Positions 44,276 to 52,587 of a stretch of DNA of 64,000 bases are shown piece after piece. Below the pieces are notes generated by a model. That model searched no databases. It was not told the origin of the DNA and worked only from the letters and a program-made list of their open reading frames with translations. This stretch comes from CAXXHQ01 sp963665265. GTDB lineage: Bacteria; Planctomycetota; Planctomycetia; Pirellulales; Thermoguttaceae. The DNA is taken from positions 558,001 to 622,000 of the forward strand of contig OY762224.2 of NCBI GenBank assembly GCA_963665265.2, written 5' to 3'. How positions within the stretch are numbered: position 1 is the first letter of the stretch; every line of letters starts with the position of its first letter. Made by a program: the position numbers and the translations under genes.

Positions 44276-44743
44276 ATGACGCGCATTTTCGACTCGAATG
44301 CGGGTTGGGCCGGTCTTATCTTGCGGTTGGGCTTGGGCGTCGTGATGTTGCCGCACGGCATGCAAAAACTTCTTGGCTGGTTCGGCGGGTATGGTTTCGC
44401 CGCAACCTACCAAACCTTCACCGAGACGATGCACATCCCCGCCGTCATCGTCGTCCTCGTGATTTTGGGCGAATCGTTAGGAAGCCTTGGTCTAATCGCC
44501 GGATGTCTGACTCGCGTCGCCGCGTTCGGAACGCTTTGTAATATGATCGGCGCGATCGCCATGGTGCATTGGAAAAATGGCTTCTTTATGAATTGGTTCA
44601 ATCAGCAGGCGGGCGAAGGATTCGAGTATCACCTGCTCGTTATCGCCATGAGTCTCGTTCTCCTCTTCGCCGGCGCCGGAAATTGGTCGATCGACAAAGC
44701 GATCGTCGCTTTTTTGAAGCGAAACAAAGTCGCTTCATCGTAG
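44276..44743 (+). CDS. DoxX family membrane protein
   Basis: A 155-residue four-helix DoxX/DoxD-like protein. Motifs: GLILRLGLGVVMLPHGMQKL near residues 12-31, then ILGESLGSLGLIAGCLTRVA and the amphipathic C-terminal helices. The ATG at 44276 has GGAAGGAG upstream. DoxX proteins are linked with redox stress and thiol metabolism in some bacteria; the role here is unknown. The stop codon TAG lies inside a GTAG of a weak REP-like palindrome. Confidence 0.9.
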   Translation: MTRIFDSNAGWAGLILRLGLGVVMLPHGMQKLLGWFGGYGFAATYQTFTETMHIPAVIVVLVILGESLGSLGLIAGCLTRVAAFGTLCNMIGAIAMVHWKNGFFMNWFNQQAGEGFEYHLLVIAMSLVLLFAGAGNWSIDKAIVAFLKRNKVASS

Positions 44744-44798
44744 GCGCTTATCGGCGCCCGACTCGCATACGTCCAAACTCCTCGATACGGATGTAACG

Positions 44799-45515
44799 AT
44801 GCCGCCGATCGAAAAAAAAACGCTAATGTTTTTGCGGTTGCTTCTTTCGGCGGCGTTGCTCGCGGCGATCCTCGCCTGCCTCGCGTTCGCTAATCCCATC
44901 CCTTACGTAAAGGCGATCCTTGAACGAATCGCCGAACTCGGATGCTACGGACCGTTGTTACTGGTCGGCGTCTATGCGATAGCCGGCTTGCTTTTTCTGC
45001 CGGGAGCCCCGTTGTCGTTGGCTGCGGGTTTTTTGTTCGGCGCGACCGTGGGAACCCTGGCCGCCTCCGTCGGATCCACGCTCGGAGCTTCGGCGGCATT
45101 TCTAATCGCTCGTTTCCTATTACGAGATAAGATCGCTCAACGCCTAACGACGCATCCAAAGTTCCTCCTGCTCGACCGAGCCATCGACGAACAAGGGCTT
45201 CAGATCGTGCTCCTGATTCGACTTTGCGGCCTCCTCCCCTTCGGACCTATGAGTTACGTCTTGGGACTAACCGGCGTTCCGACCGGACGTTACGTCTTAG
45301 CGACGTTCTTAGGACGACTTCCGTCGACGATAGCCCTGGCCTACGTCGGTTCGACGGCGAAAAGCATTGCCGACGCGATTGCCGGAAACGTGCGATTCGG
45401 CCTTGAACAAAAATTGTTGTTTGCGTTCCAAGGCCTCGCCGTGATCGCCGTCTTCGTCGTCATCGTGCGCATCGCTCGAAAAACGTTGCGCAGCGCGATC
45501 GACGATCCGTCTTAA
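44799..45515 (+). CDS. TVP38/TMEM64 family membrane protein
   Basis: A 238-residue polytopic protein of the TVP38/TMEM64 (VTT/DedA-superfamily) group. The core contains FLPGAPLSLAAGFLFG (about 65-80), GSTLGASAAFLIARFLLRD (about 90-108) and the second reentrant region LRLCGLLPFGPMSYVLGLTG-like sequence near 145-165. Relatives act as lipid scramblases or transporters. It follows the DoxX gene by 55 bases and may be co-transcribed. Confidence 0.92.
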   Translation: MPPIEKKTLMFLRLLLSAALLAAILACLAFANPIPYVKAILERIAELGCYGPLLLVGVYAIAGLLFLPGAPLSLAAGFLFGATVGTLAASVGSTLGASAAFLIARFLLRDKIAQRLTTHPKFLLLDRAIDEQGLQIVLLIRLCGLLPFGPMSYVLGLTGVPTGRYVLATFLGRLPSTIALAYVGSTAKSIADAIAGNVRFGLEQKLLFAFQGLAVIAVFVVIVRIARKTLRSAIDDPS

Positions 45516-45569
45516 GCTTCGTTCAATGAAGTCGGAGCGTTGTCTTCCGTCGTGAAAATTGCGGCCAAG

Positions 45570-45610
45570 AAATAAAAAAGCCCGCTAGGAGGGGCAGGGA
45601 CCTAACGGGC
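45570..45610 (-). terminator. Intrinsic terminator of the candidate sRNA
   Basis: GCCCGTTAGG (minus strand, 45601-45610) and CCTAGCGGGC (45580-45589) pair with one mismatch around an 11-base loop and are followed by TTTTTTATTT. No minus-strand gene lies upstream for it to serve other than the predicted small RNA. Confidence 0.8.
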
Positions 45611-45679
45611 AATTCGCTATTGGGCGATGTGCGACGGATCGGGGCAGGAGTCCGTCGCTAATAGAATTAACGCCCAAGT
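45572..45679 (-). ncRNA. Candidate small RNA with two C-rich hairpin loops
   Basis: Predicted RNA of about 108 nt on the minus strand. Stem P1 pairs TTGGGCG (plus positions 45671-45677) with CGCCCAA (45620-45626). Inside it, P2 is an 8-bp stem GCGACGGA/TCCGTCGC (45651-45658 with 45631-45638) with loop CTCCTGCCCCGA. P3 is a 10-bp stem with one mismatch (45601-45610 with 45580-45589) and loop TCCCTGCCCCT, followed by TTTTTTATT, making it an intrinsic terminator. Both loops share CCTGCCCC. The predicted start falls at the first base pairs of P1. No coding frame of note. C-rich loops could pair with G-rich ribosome-binding sites in targets. Confidence 0.7.
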
Positions 45680-45685
45680 ACGATC

Positions 45686-45713
45686 ATTTTCGCCGATCTG
45701 GTTTTTTTGTCAA
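45686..45713 (-). promoter_or_regulatory. Promoter of the candidate sRNA
   Basis: On the minus strand, a perfect TTGACA (45708-45713), a 16-base spacer and GAAAAT (45686-45691; four of six matches to TATAAT). Start expected near 45679, two bases before stem P1. The -35 and spacing resemble the argBDF and blaI promoters in this window. Confidence 0.6.
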
Positions 45714-45964
45714 TGGGGCGCTCTTGCTTCCGCAAGCGTTAAAATCCGTCTCCCCCGGTTGGCGTCCGTTTCCTCGGTGGCCTCCTCTTAATGTCAACAA
45801 GCGATAGCGCTTCCGTCAATGCGGAGTGATTGTGCCTCAGCGCTTATACTTGATCGACGCCAAGAATGGTTCGAACTCCTTGAGACGTTTTCCGTCCGAA
45901 ATTTCAGCTATAATGCGGCCGTTTTCCGTTCCGAAGAAAATGTAAACTCCGCTCTCGATGGATT

Positions 45965-46666
45965 ATGAAAGCCCAAGACGTTCAAGCCCGTCTGCGATCG
46001 CTCGGCGACCCCAAAGACGCCTCATTCTTAACTCGCTACTTCAAAACCGGACCTGGCGAATATGGCGAAGGCGACCTCTTCATCGGCGTGCGAGTCCCCG
46101 TCGTCCGAAAGATCGCCGCCGAATTCAAGACCTTGCCGACCCCCGAAGTCGTTCGCCTCCTGCATTCCAATATCCACGAGGAACGATTGACGGCCTTGGT
46201 GATATTAATTTTGCAAACGGCGAAAAGCGACGTCGAAACTCGGAAGAAAGCGTATGATCTCTACCTCGCTAACTCCGGATATATCAACAACTGGGATTTG
46301 GTCGATCTGTCGGCTCCGCAAATCGTCGGAGCTTACCTGGAAGAGAGAAGTCGAAGACCGCTTTATCGACTCGCGAAATCCTCAAGCCTGTGGGAACGTC
46401 GCATCAGTATTTTGGCCACATTCCGTTTCATCAAAAGAAACGACTTCGACGATACGCTCAAAATCGCCGAAATGCTTTTGAACGACCGGGAGGATTTAAT
46501 TCACAAGGCCGTTGGTTGGATGCTCAGGGAAGTCGGAAAGCGAAACCAAAACGCGCTCGAGGCGTTTCTCGATGAGCATGGTCGCGTCATGCCTCGCACT
46601 ATGCTTCGATACGCCATCGAAAAGTTTCCCGAAAAGAAACGACAAGCCTACTTAAAAAGACGCTAA
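45965..46666 (+). CDS. DNA alkylation repair-like HEAT protein (AlkD family)
   Basis: A 233-residue helical-repeat protein of the AlkC/AlkD family, whose members remove alkylated bases or bind DNA. Helices run throughout; family-like points are YGEGDLFIGVRVPVVRKIA (about residues 37-55), NNWDLVDLSAPQIVG (about 108-122) and HKAVGWMLREVGKR (about 178-191), where the active-site Trp and Asp/Arg regions lie. TATAAT at 45909-45914 may be its -10. The substrate is not known, and some relatives lack glycosylase activity. Confidence 0.9.
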   Translation: MKAQDVQARLRSLGDPKDASFLTRYFKTGPGEYGEGDLFIGVRVPVVRKIAAEFKTLPTPEVVRLLHSNIHEERLTALVILILQTAKSDVETRKKAYDLYLANSGYINNWDLVDLSAPQIVGAYLEERSRRPLYRLAKSSSLWERRISILATFRFIKRNDFDDTLKIAEMLLNDREDLIHKAVGWMLREVGKRNQNALEAFLDEHGRVMPRTMLRYAIEKFPEKKRQAYLKRR

Positions 46667-46790
46667 CCGTAAAGACTCTCGGCGTCTAAAAGAAGGCTTG
46701 CGATGCGCAGTTCGCCGCCTATGCTTGAATCCGTCGCGACGTTATATTTGAAATTTGTTTCAGATGCACGCCGGGCGAAAGGTTCATAAA

Positions 46791-47606
46791 ATGCTCAAAG
46801 GCTATACGCTTCCGCTTACCCCTAAAGGCGCTTCCAGTCTGGCTCCGATGCCCCCTTGGCATTATGTCGGCACATGCTTGGCTATCGAATACGAGGCCGA
46901 CGCCGACGCCGTGGCTTCGTTTCTCCCCCCCGGCCTTGATTTCCATTCGCCTCAGTGCGCGATTTATTTCGCCGATTGGCAGTTCGCCAGCGAGACGGGC
47001 GAAGAATATCTCGATCCCATTCGCAGCCAATACCGTGAAACGATTCTCCTTATGTCCGCCGCCTTTCAAGGCGGCCCGTGCGCCTATTGTCCGCTCATTT
47101 GGGTTGACCAAGACGTCGCCCTAATGCGAGGACTCGCCCAAGGTTGGCCCAAGCAAATCGGCTCGACCTGGATCACCCGCGCCGTTGACTTGCAATCCAA
47201 AGCTGGTCCGCTTGTCGCACCGGGCGGAAAATTCGGCGCCACGCTCGCCGTCAAAGATCGGCGCTTGGTCGAAGCGACCGTCGAATTGCGAGAGCAGTCG
47301 CCGCAATTGCCGACGCCAAGCTTCGCGCGAGCCGTTAACGTTCGCCACTTTCCCGAACTCGCCGCGGGACTTCACGATCGCCCGGCTGTTCACGAACTTG
47401 TGCAATTGAAATCGCGTGACGTTCAGATATCGCCGATCTGGAAAGGCGACGCCTCGCTTAAATTCTTCGACCATCCGTATCTTGAACTCCCCGCCTTGCG
47501 CCCTGTAAAGGTCGGCGCCGGTTATCGTTTTTCCTGCGCATTGACGGTCGATGACCTTGTATTGCTGCAAAACTTACGCGGCGCTGACGCGACGGCGACT
47601 CGCTAG
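46791..47606 (+). CDS. Acetoacetate decarboxylase-like protein
   Basis: A 271-residue member of the acetoacetate decarboxylase superfamily. The probable Schiff-base lysine is in QGWPKQIGS (about residues 117-125), as in ADC where Lys forms the imine. The strand-rich fold and the N-terminal PMPPWHYVG are family-like. Many relatives are not decarboxylases but aldolase/dehydratase-like enzymes, so the reaction is uncertain. I use the ATG at 46791 with GAAAGG 7 bases upstream; earlier in-frame TTG and ATG codons exist. Confidence 0.8.
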   Translation: MLKGYTLPLTPKGASSLAPMPPWHYVGTCLAIEYEADADAVASFLPPGLDFHSPQCAIYFADWQFASETGEEYLDPIRSQYRETILLMSAAFQGGPCAYCPLIWVDQDVALMRGLAQGWPKQIGSTWITRAVDLQSKAGPLVAPGGKFGATLAVKDRRLVEATVELREQSPQLPTPSFARAVNVRHFPELAAGLHDRPAVHELVQLKSRDVQISPIWKGDASLKFFDHPYLELPALRPVKVGAGYRFSCALTVDDLVLLQNLRGADATATR

Positions 47607-47720
47607 ACGAGCTCGATTGGCGAATTTTGAAAAGACCTTGAAGCGCCTCGATACCCTTGGCGATAAGGATTACGGCCTCGCTGATCTCAACTCAGGTTCA
47701 ACCGTTTTTCGGCGGAAAAG

Positions 47721-48050
47721 CTACTTCCTCGGCAACGTTTCGACGAACTCAATCGACCGTTCGATCCAGTCGACCAACTGCTCGTCCGTTTCGACCCCTT
47801 CCGCTTCAACGACGATCCACCCTTTCATCGGTCGGCCGGCGGGGGCAAATTCAAACGCATGCGGCTCTTGTAGAGCGGTCGCCGCCCGATCCGGACCGAG
47901 CCGCGCGATCAACGAGGTCTGCCATACGCCGACGCACATGTTCCCGTGATACATGAAGCAGAAGCCGCCGAACATCTTGCGCTCGGTAATGCCGCGCCGA
48001 CCTCGAAGCGTTTGCCGAATGCGGGCGGCGAGAGATTCGCTATAGGCCAT
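47721..48050 (-). CDS. TfoX N-terminal domain protein
   Basis: A 109-residue protein consisting only of the TfoX_N domain: ERKMFGGFCFMYHGNMCVGV (about residues 23-42) and the C-terminal MKGWIVVEAEGVETDEQL. In Vibrio and Haemophilus the full-length protein controls competence, but stand-alone N domains are widespread with unknown roles. Its start overlaps the end of the DUF2293 gene by 11 bases, so translation is probably coupled. Confidence 0.92.
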   Translation of the reverse strand: MAYSESLAARIRQTLRGRRGITERKMFGGFCFMYHGNMCVGVWQTSLIARLGPDRAATALQEPHAFEFAPAGRPMKGWIVVEAEGVETDEQLVDWIERSIEFVETLPRK

Positions 48051-48738
48051 GCGTTCGCCCTTCCTCAGGCGGTCGAAGCAACGCCTTCTTCAGCGGGCAT
48101 TCTTCGCCGATCGCCGCGCCGTTCCGATATCGACTCAATAGCTCCTTGGATATTTCCGCGAGCATGCGCCGAATTTCTCGCCTTTTCCCCTTCACTCTCG
48201 GAATCTTCATCGAGTCGTATGCGGTCGTTTGATGCCGCATCCAGGCGATCACCGCCGCCTCGGCACGCCGCTCGACGGGAATCCTTTTCGTTCTCGCCAC
48301 CGTGCCGCTTCCCACCGGCGTGGAGTGCTCCGTCACCGCTTTAGCGAACCGCTCGGCAAGTTTTTCGTGCTTTGGATGAAACGCCAAGAAATTTTTCACC
48401 GCGCCGTTGAAATCTTCCACGTACTCCGCTTGCGCCTTCTCGCGACGTTTGACGTCCGACGCTCTTCGCTTGGCGTATCCTTCCGTGGCCCGTTCCGTGT
48501 CCAGTTCGGCTCGAATTTTGTTGATCACCTCGGCCGCCGCCCAAACGCCCTTCGAAAAAATCTTTCGGCCTTTCTTTTCCTGAACGACCCAAAAGTCTCC
48601 GGCCGCTTTCACACGCCGAGTTAAAGCGGCGTCGCCGGGGGGGAGTAAAATCCAGCCGTCCGGCGGCGATAATACTTTCCCGTCAGCCGATCGAACCGTG
48701 TTGGGCCTGGGACCAGGCGCGAAAATAACTTCTGGCAT
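48040..48738 (-). CDS. DUF2293 family protein
   Basis: A 232-residue basic protein. The DUF2293-like region is the C-terminal third (AVIAWMRHQTTAYDSMKIPR ... RREIRRMLAEISKELLSRYR). The N-terminal part has a WILLPPGDAALTRRVKAAG segment that may be an own small domain, then a Lys/Arg-rich helical linker. No catalytic site is obvious; nucleic-acid binding would fit the charge. Overlaps the TfoX-N gene at its 3' end. Confidence 0.85.
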   Translation of the reverse strand: MPEVIFAPGPRPNTVRSADGKVLSPPDGWILLPPGDAALTRRVKAAGDFWVVQEKKGRKIFSKGVWAAAEVINKIRAELDTERATEGYAKRRASDVKRREKAQAEYVEDFNGAVKNFLAFHPKHEKLAERFAKAVTEHSTPVGSGTVARTKRIPVERRAEAAVIAWMRHQTTAYDSMKIPRVKGKRREIRRMLAEISKELLSRYRNGAAIGEECPLKKALLRPPEEGRTHGL

Positions 48739-48948
48739 GCGTTGCGATCAAAAAAAGCTTGGAGGCGAACTGCGCAAAACGCGCAAAGGCGCCGAATGTT
48801 CTGGCAATAAAAACGCCCGATTATATCATGAAAGCGTGTCGAAAAAAGCGACCGCCATGCCCCCTCGTCTAAGTTTCGTTTGGCGCCTTCGCGGACCTTT
48901 CCTTAACTGCTAAAATAAGGGACGGATCAATGCAGCATGGAGGAAGAC

Positions 48949-51900
48949 ATGGACGCGCCGCCGTTCGTACATTTACATTGTCATAGCCATTTCAGTTTGC
49001 TCGACGGAGCCGGTCAAACCGGCGATTTGCTCAAGCGCGCGAAAGCGCTCGGCATGAACTCCCTTGCGCTTACCGATCATGGCAATCTGCACGGCGCGCT
49101 CAAGTTCTACCAAGAGGCCAAAGGCCTTGACATAAACCCCATTCTTGGGCTCGAGGCGTACATCGCGCCCGGCAGCCGCTTTCGCAAGGAGGCCTCGTCG
49201 ACCAAAGAAGCCGCCTACCACATCACGCTCTTAGCCAAGAACCGCGAGGGATTTCGAAACCTCATCCAGCTTTCCTCGAAGGCTTTTTTGGAAGGCTTCT
49301 ATTTCAAGCCCCGCATCGATAAAGAAATTCTCGAAGCGCATCACGAAGGCGTGATCTGCCTGAGCGGCTGCATCTCCAGCGAAATTAATCGCCTGCTCCT
49401 TGCCGGCGGCGAGCAGAATCAGAAAAAAGCCGAGGAGACGGTCGGATGGTTCCGAAACCTTTTCGGAAACGACTACTATCTCGAAATTCAAAATAACGGC
49501 CTCGAAATCCAACGCATCGGGCTCGAAGCGACCGTCGATTTGGCGAATAAGATGGGCGTTCCCCTCATCGCCACTTCCGACGTCCACTACGTCCGCCGCG
49601 AAGACGCCGAAGCGCAAGATATCCTCCTCTGCATTAACACGGGAAAGTTCCGCACCGACGCCAACCGCATGCGCATGGATACGAACGAGTTCTACCTGCG
49701 CAGTCCCGAAGAAATGTACGCCGCCTTCCCCACGCTCCAAGACGCGGTCCGCCGCTCGCAAGAGATCGCCGATTCGGTCGATATCGATTTGGAATTGGGC
49801 GCCCGGCACTTTCCCGTCTATGAACCGCCGGGAGGTCAAACTCCCGCTGAATTCCTGCATGAACTTTGCCTAGAAGGTTTGCGGGAAAACTACGAGGACC
49901 GCCCCGATCGTTACAAAGACGGCAAGTTCTCCGAGGAAGTCTTGGCCCGTCTCGACCGCGAGTTGGGCGTCATCAACAAGCTCGGCTGGCCGAACTACTT
50001 CCTAATCGTGTGGGACTTCGTCCGTTTTTCCCGATCGGTCGGCATTCAAGCGACGGCGCGCGGATCGGGCGTCGGCTCGTTGGTCGCCTATGCGCTGCAC
50101 ATGAGTCAGGTTTGCCCGTTGGAGTTCGACTTGCTCTTCGAGCGATTCTTGGACGAAAACCGCATCGAAGCGCCCGATATCGATATCGACTTCTGCCAGC
50201 AGCGACGCGGCGAGGCGATTCAATACGTGAAAGATAAGTACGGCATGGCGAACGTGGCCCAGATCGGCACGTTCGGCACGCTGCAAGCGCGCGCCGCCAT
50301 TCGCGACGTGGGCCGCGCTTTGGGTTGGCCGATTCCGCGCGTCGACGCCATCGTCGCCTCCGTCCCCGACGAATTGCACATTTCAATTGAATCGGCGCTC
50401 GAAAAAAGCGAAGAACTCAAGAAAATTTACGAATCGGACGGCGAAGCGCGCGAGTTGCTGAACCTCGCAAAAAAAATCGAAGGGCTCGCCCGTAACGTCG
50501 GCACCCACGCCGCCGCCGTCGTGATCGCCGACCAGCCGTTGATCAATTATCTGCCGCTCCAGCACGTATCGGGCAAAGAGGAAGTCATCACTCAATGGGC
50601 CATGGCCGACGTCGAAAAGTCCGGCTTGCTCAAAATGGACTTCCTCGGCCTCCGCAATCTCACGATCCTTTCGAAAGTCATCGAATTGATCGAACAAACG
50701 ACCGGCAAAAAAGTTAACCCCTACAAATTCCCGCTCGACGACGCCGAGACCTACGCCCTGCTCTGCCGCGGCGAAACGAAAGGCGTTTTCCAGCTCGAAA
50801 GCGGCGGCATTCGCGATCTCCTCCAGCGAATGAAGCCCGACAACTTCCGCGACATTATCGCCACGAACGCCCTCTATCGCCCCGGTCCGCTCGAAGGCGG
50901 CATGGTCGAAGACTACATTCAAGTCAAACACGGGCGGAAACAGGCCGAGTACAAGCATCCCGTGATGAAGGAAGTCTTGGGCGAGACCCACGGGGTGATG
51001 GTCTATCAAGAGCAGGTCATGCGGATCATCAACCGCCTCGGCGGTCTCCCTTTGGCCAACGCCTATAGCTGCATTAAAGCGATCAGCAAGAAGAAACTCG
51101 AGTTGATCGATAAGTATCGGGCGCAGTTCATCGATGGCGCGCACGAAAAAGGCCTCTCGAAAAAAGACGCCGAAGAAGTCTTCGAGCTAATCATCAAGTT
51201 CGCCGGCTACGGCTTCAATAAAAGCCATTCGACCGCCTACGCCCAGGTCGCCTATATCACGGCCTATTTGAAGGCGCACTACCCCGTCGAATTCATGGCC
51301 GCCCTTTTGACCAGCGACATCTCCGGCCGCAACTTCAAAAAGAAAGACTCGCTCGTCGAACATCTCGAAGACTGCCAACGCATGAACGTGACGGTCTTGC
51401 CCCCCGACGTGAACGCTTCGACCTCCGAATTCTCCGTCGATAACGGCCAGATTCGTTTCGGACTCTCGGCCATTAAAGGCTGCGGCGATTCGGCCGCACG
51501 CGCCTTGGCCGAGGAGCGGACTCGTCGCGGAAAGTATCGCGACATCTTCGATTTTTGCGAACGAGTCGACGCAAGCGCCGTGAACCGCGGCGCAATCGAA
51601 TCGCTGATTAAAGCCGGCGCCTTCGATTCGATGGCCAACTGCCGCGCCGCCCTCTTCGCTTCGCTCGATCGCGCGTTGCAATCGGGCGCCTCCGTGGCCG
51701 CTGACCGTCGTCGCGGCCAAAAAGGCCTCTTCGACGAGGCCGAGGATACGCAAGACCCCGTCGCCGCGACGCTCCCCGATCTGCCCGAATGGGAAGAACG
51801 CGAAAAACTTCTCAAAGAGAAAGAAGTCTTAGGCTTCTACCTGACGAGCCACCCGCTGGCCGAGCATGCGAAGACCTTGGCCGCGTTCTGCTCGCACACG

Positions 51901-52524
51901 ACCGTGCAAGCCGTGGCGCTCGAACACCGCTCCGACGCCCTGCTGGGCGGCATGATCAACTCGATTAAGTTCTCGAACACGCGCAATCCGAAGCCCGGCA
52001 GCCCCAGCCGCTACGCCATGTTCGACCTCGAAGACGCCGAAGGAATGATGCGAACGATCTGCTGGCCGGAGCAATTCGCCCTGTACGAATCGCTGATCTT
52101 CTCCGAATCGATCGTGGCGATTCGCGGCGCGATCGATAAACGGCCGGGAAGCGAAGAAGCGAACTTTATCGTCAACGAGATCATCCCGCTCGATAAATTG
52201 ACCGATCGCTACACTCGCGGCGTTCGCATTCTCCTGACCGAATCCGAGCACGGCCCGCGCAAAGTGGAGCAGCTCTACGAGATTCTGCGCGGTTATCCCG
52301 GTAAAATCGAGTTGCAGCTTTCGCTCCTCCTGGCCGACGGTTATCGCATTGCAATGAAATGCGATCGATTGGCCGTTACGCTCGACGGCGAAATGCGCCG
52401 CCGCGTCGACGACCTCCTCGGCCCGGGCCATTTGCAGCTCATTTCCGCCCCGCCCACCCTGCGCAGCGGCGGAGGCGGCGGTAACGGACGAGGCGGCGCC
52501 GGCGGAAACGGACGCGGACGATAA
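48949..52524 (+). CDS. dnaE: DNA polymerase III subunit alpha
   Basis: A 1191-residue replicative polymerase. The PHP domain starts at once (HLHCHSHFSLLDGAGQ, residues 8-23). The polymerase catalytic aspartates are in PDIDIDFCQQRRGE near residues 409-422. Palm, fingers and a tandem helix-hairpin-helix region follow, then an OB-fold near 990-1060. The C-terminal tail is Gly/Asn/Arg-rich and may be disordered. I start at the ATG at 48949, five bases after GGAGG; an in-frame ATG four codons upstream contains that site. TAAAAT at 48911 may be its -10. It is unlinked to other replication genes. Confidence 0.97.
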   Translation: MDAPPFVHLHCHSHFSLLDGAGQTGDLLKRAKALGMNSLALTDHGNLHGALKFYQEAKGLDINPILGLEAYIAPGSRFRKEASSTKEAAYHITLLAKNREGFRNLIQLSSKAFLEGFYFKPRIDKEILEAHHEGVICLSGCISSEINRLLLAGGEQNQKKAEETVGWFRNLFGNDYYLEIQNNGLEIQRIGLEATVDLANKMGVPLIATSDVHYVRREDAEAQDILLCINTGKFRTDANRMRMDTNEFYLRSPEEMYAAFPTLQDAVRRSQEIADSVDIDLELGARHFPVYEPPGGQTPAEFLHELCLEGLRENYEDRPDRYKDGKFSEEVLARLDRELGVINKLGWPNYFLIVWDFVRFSRSVGIQATARGSGVGSLVAYALHMSQVCPLEFDLLFERFLDENRIEAPDIDIDFCQQRRGEAIQYVKDKYGMANVAQIGTFGTLQARAAIRDVGRALGWPIPRVDAIVASVPDELHISIESALEKSEELKKIYESDGEARELLNLAKKIEGLARNVGTHAAAVVIADQPLINYLPLQHVSGKEEVITQWAMADVEKSGLLKMDFLGLRNLTILSKVIELIEQTTGKKVNPYKFPLDDAETYALLCRGETKGVFQLESGGIRDLLQRMKPDNFRDIIATNALYRPGPLEGGMVEDYIQVKHGRKQAEYKHPVMKEVLGETHGVMVYQEQVMRIINRLGGLPLANAYSCIKAISKKKLELIDKYRAQFIDGAHEKGLSKKDAEEVFELIIKFAGYGFNKSHSTAYAQVAYITAYLKAHYPVEFMAALLTSDISGRNFKKKDSLVEHLEDCQRMNVTVLPPDVNASTSEFSVDNGQIRFGLSAIKGCGDSAARALAEERTRRGKYRDIFDFCERVDASAVNRGAIESLIKAGAFDSMANCRAALFASLDRALQSGASVAADRRRGQKGLFDEAEDTQDPVAATLPDLPEWEEREKLLKEKEVLGFYLTSHPLAEHAKTLAAFCSHTTVQAVALEHRSDALLGGMINSIKFSNTRNPKPGSPSRYAMFDLEDAEGMMRTICWPEQFALYESLIFSESIVAIRGAIDKRPGSEEANFIVNEIIPLDKLTDRYTRGVRILLTESEHGPRKVEQLYEILRGYPGKIELQLSLLLADGYRIAMKCDRLAVTLDGEMRRRVDDLLGPGHLQLISAPPTLRSGGGGGNGRGGAGGNGRGR

Positions 52525-52587
52525 AACCGCGAAAGATTATTGACGTTTAGACGTGGTATCACTGCGTCGCCTAATTTTGGCCCCGTC

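Larger units (their letters stand above)
45516..45964. other. Intergenic region with a candidate sRNA, 449 bp
   Basis: No protein gene. It contains a structured minus-strand element with promoter and terminator at about 45572-45713 (listed separately). To the right are a TGTCAA (45792-45797, minus-strand TTGACA) without a matching -10, and a plus-strand TATAAT (45909-45914) that may serve the downstream DNA-repair-like gene at 45965. Confidence 0.6.

Noticed and set aside
45792..45797. Second minus-strand TTGACA upstream of the candidate sRNA
   Set aside because: No -10-like hexamer at 15-19 bases; the TTGACA at 45708-45713 fits the structure start much better.
45868..45880. GGTTCGAACTCC, resembling a tRNA T-loop
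   Set aside because: The T-stem does not pair and no acceptor, D or anticodon arms can be drawn around it.
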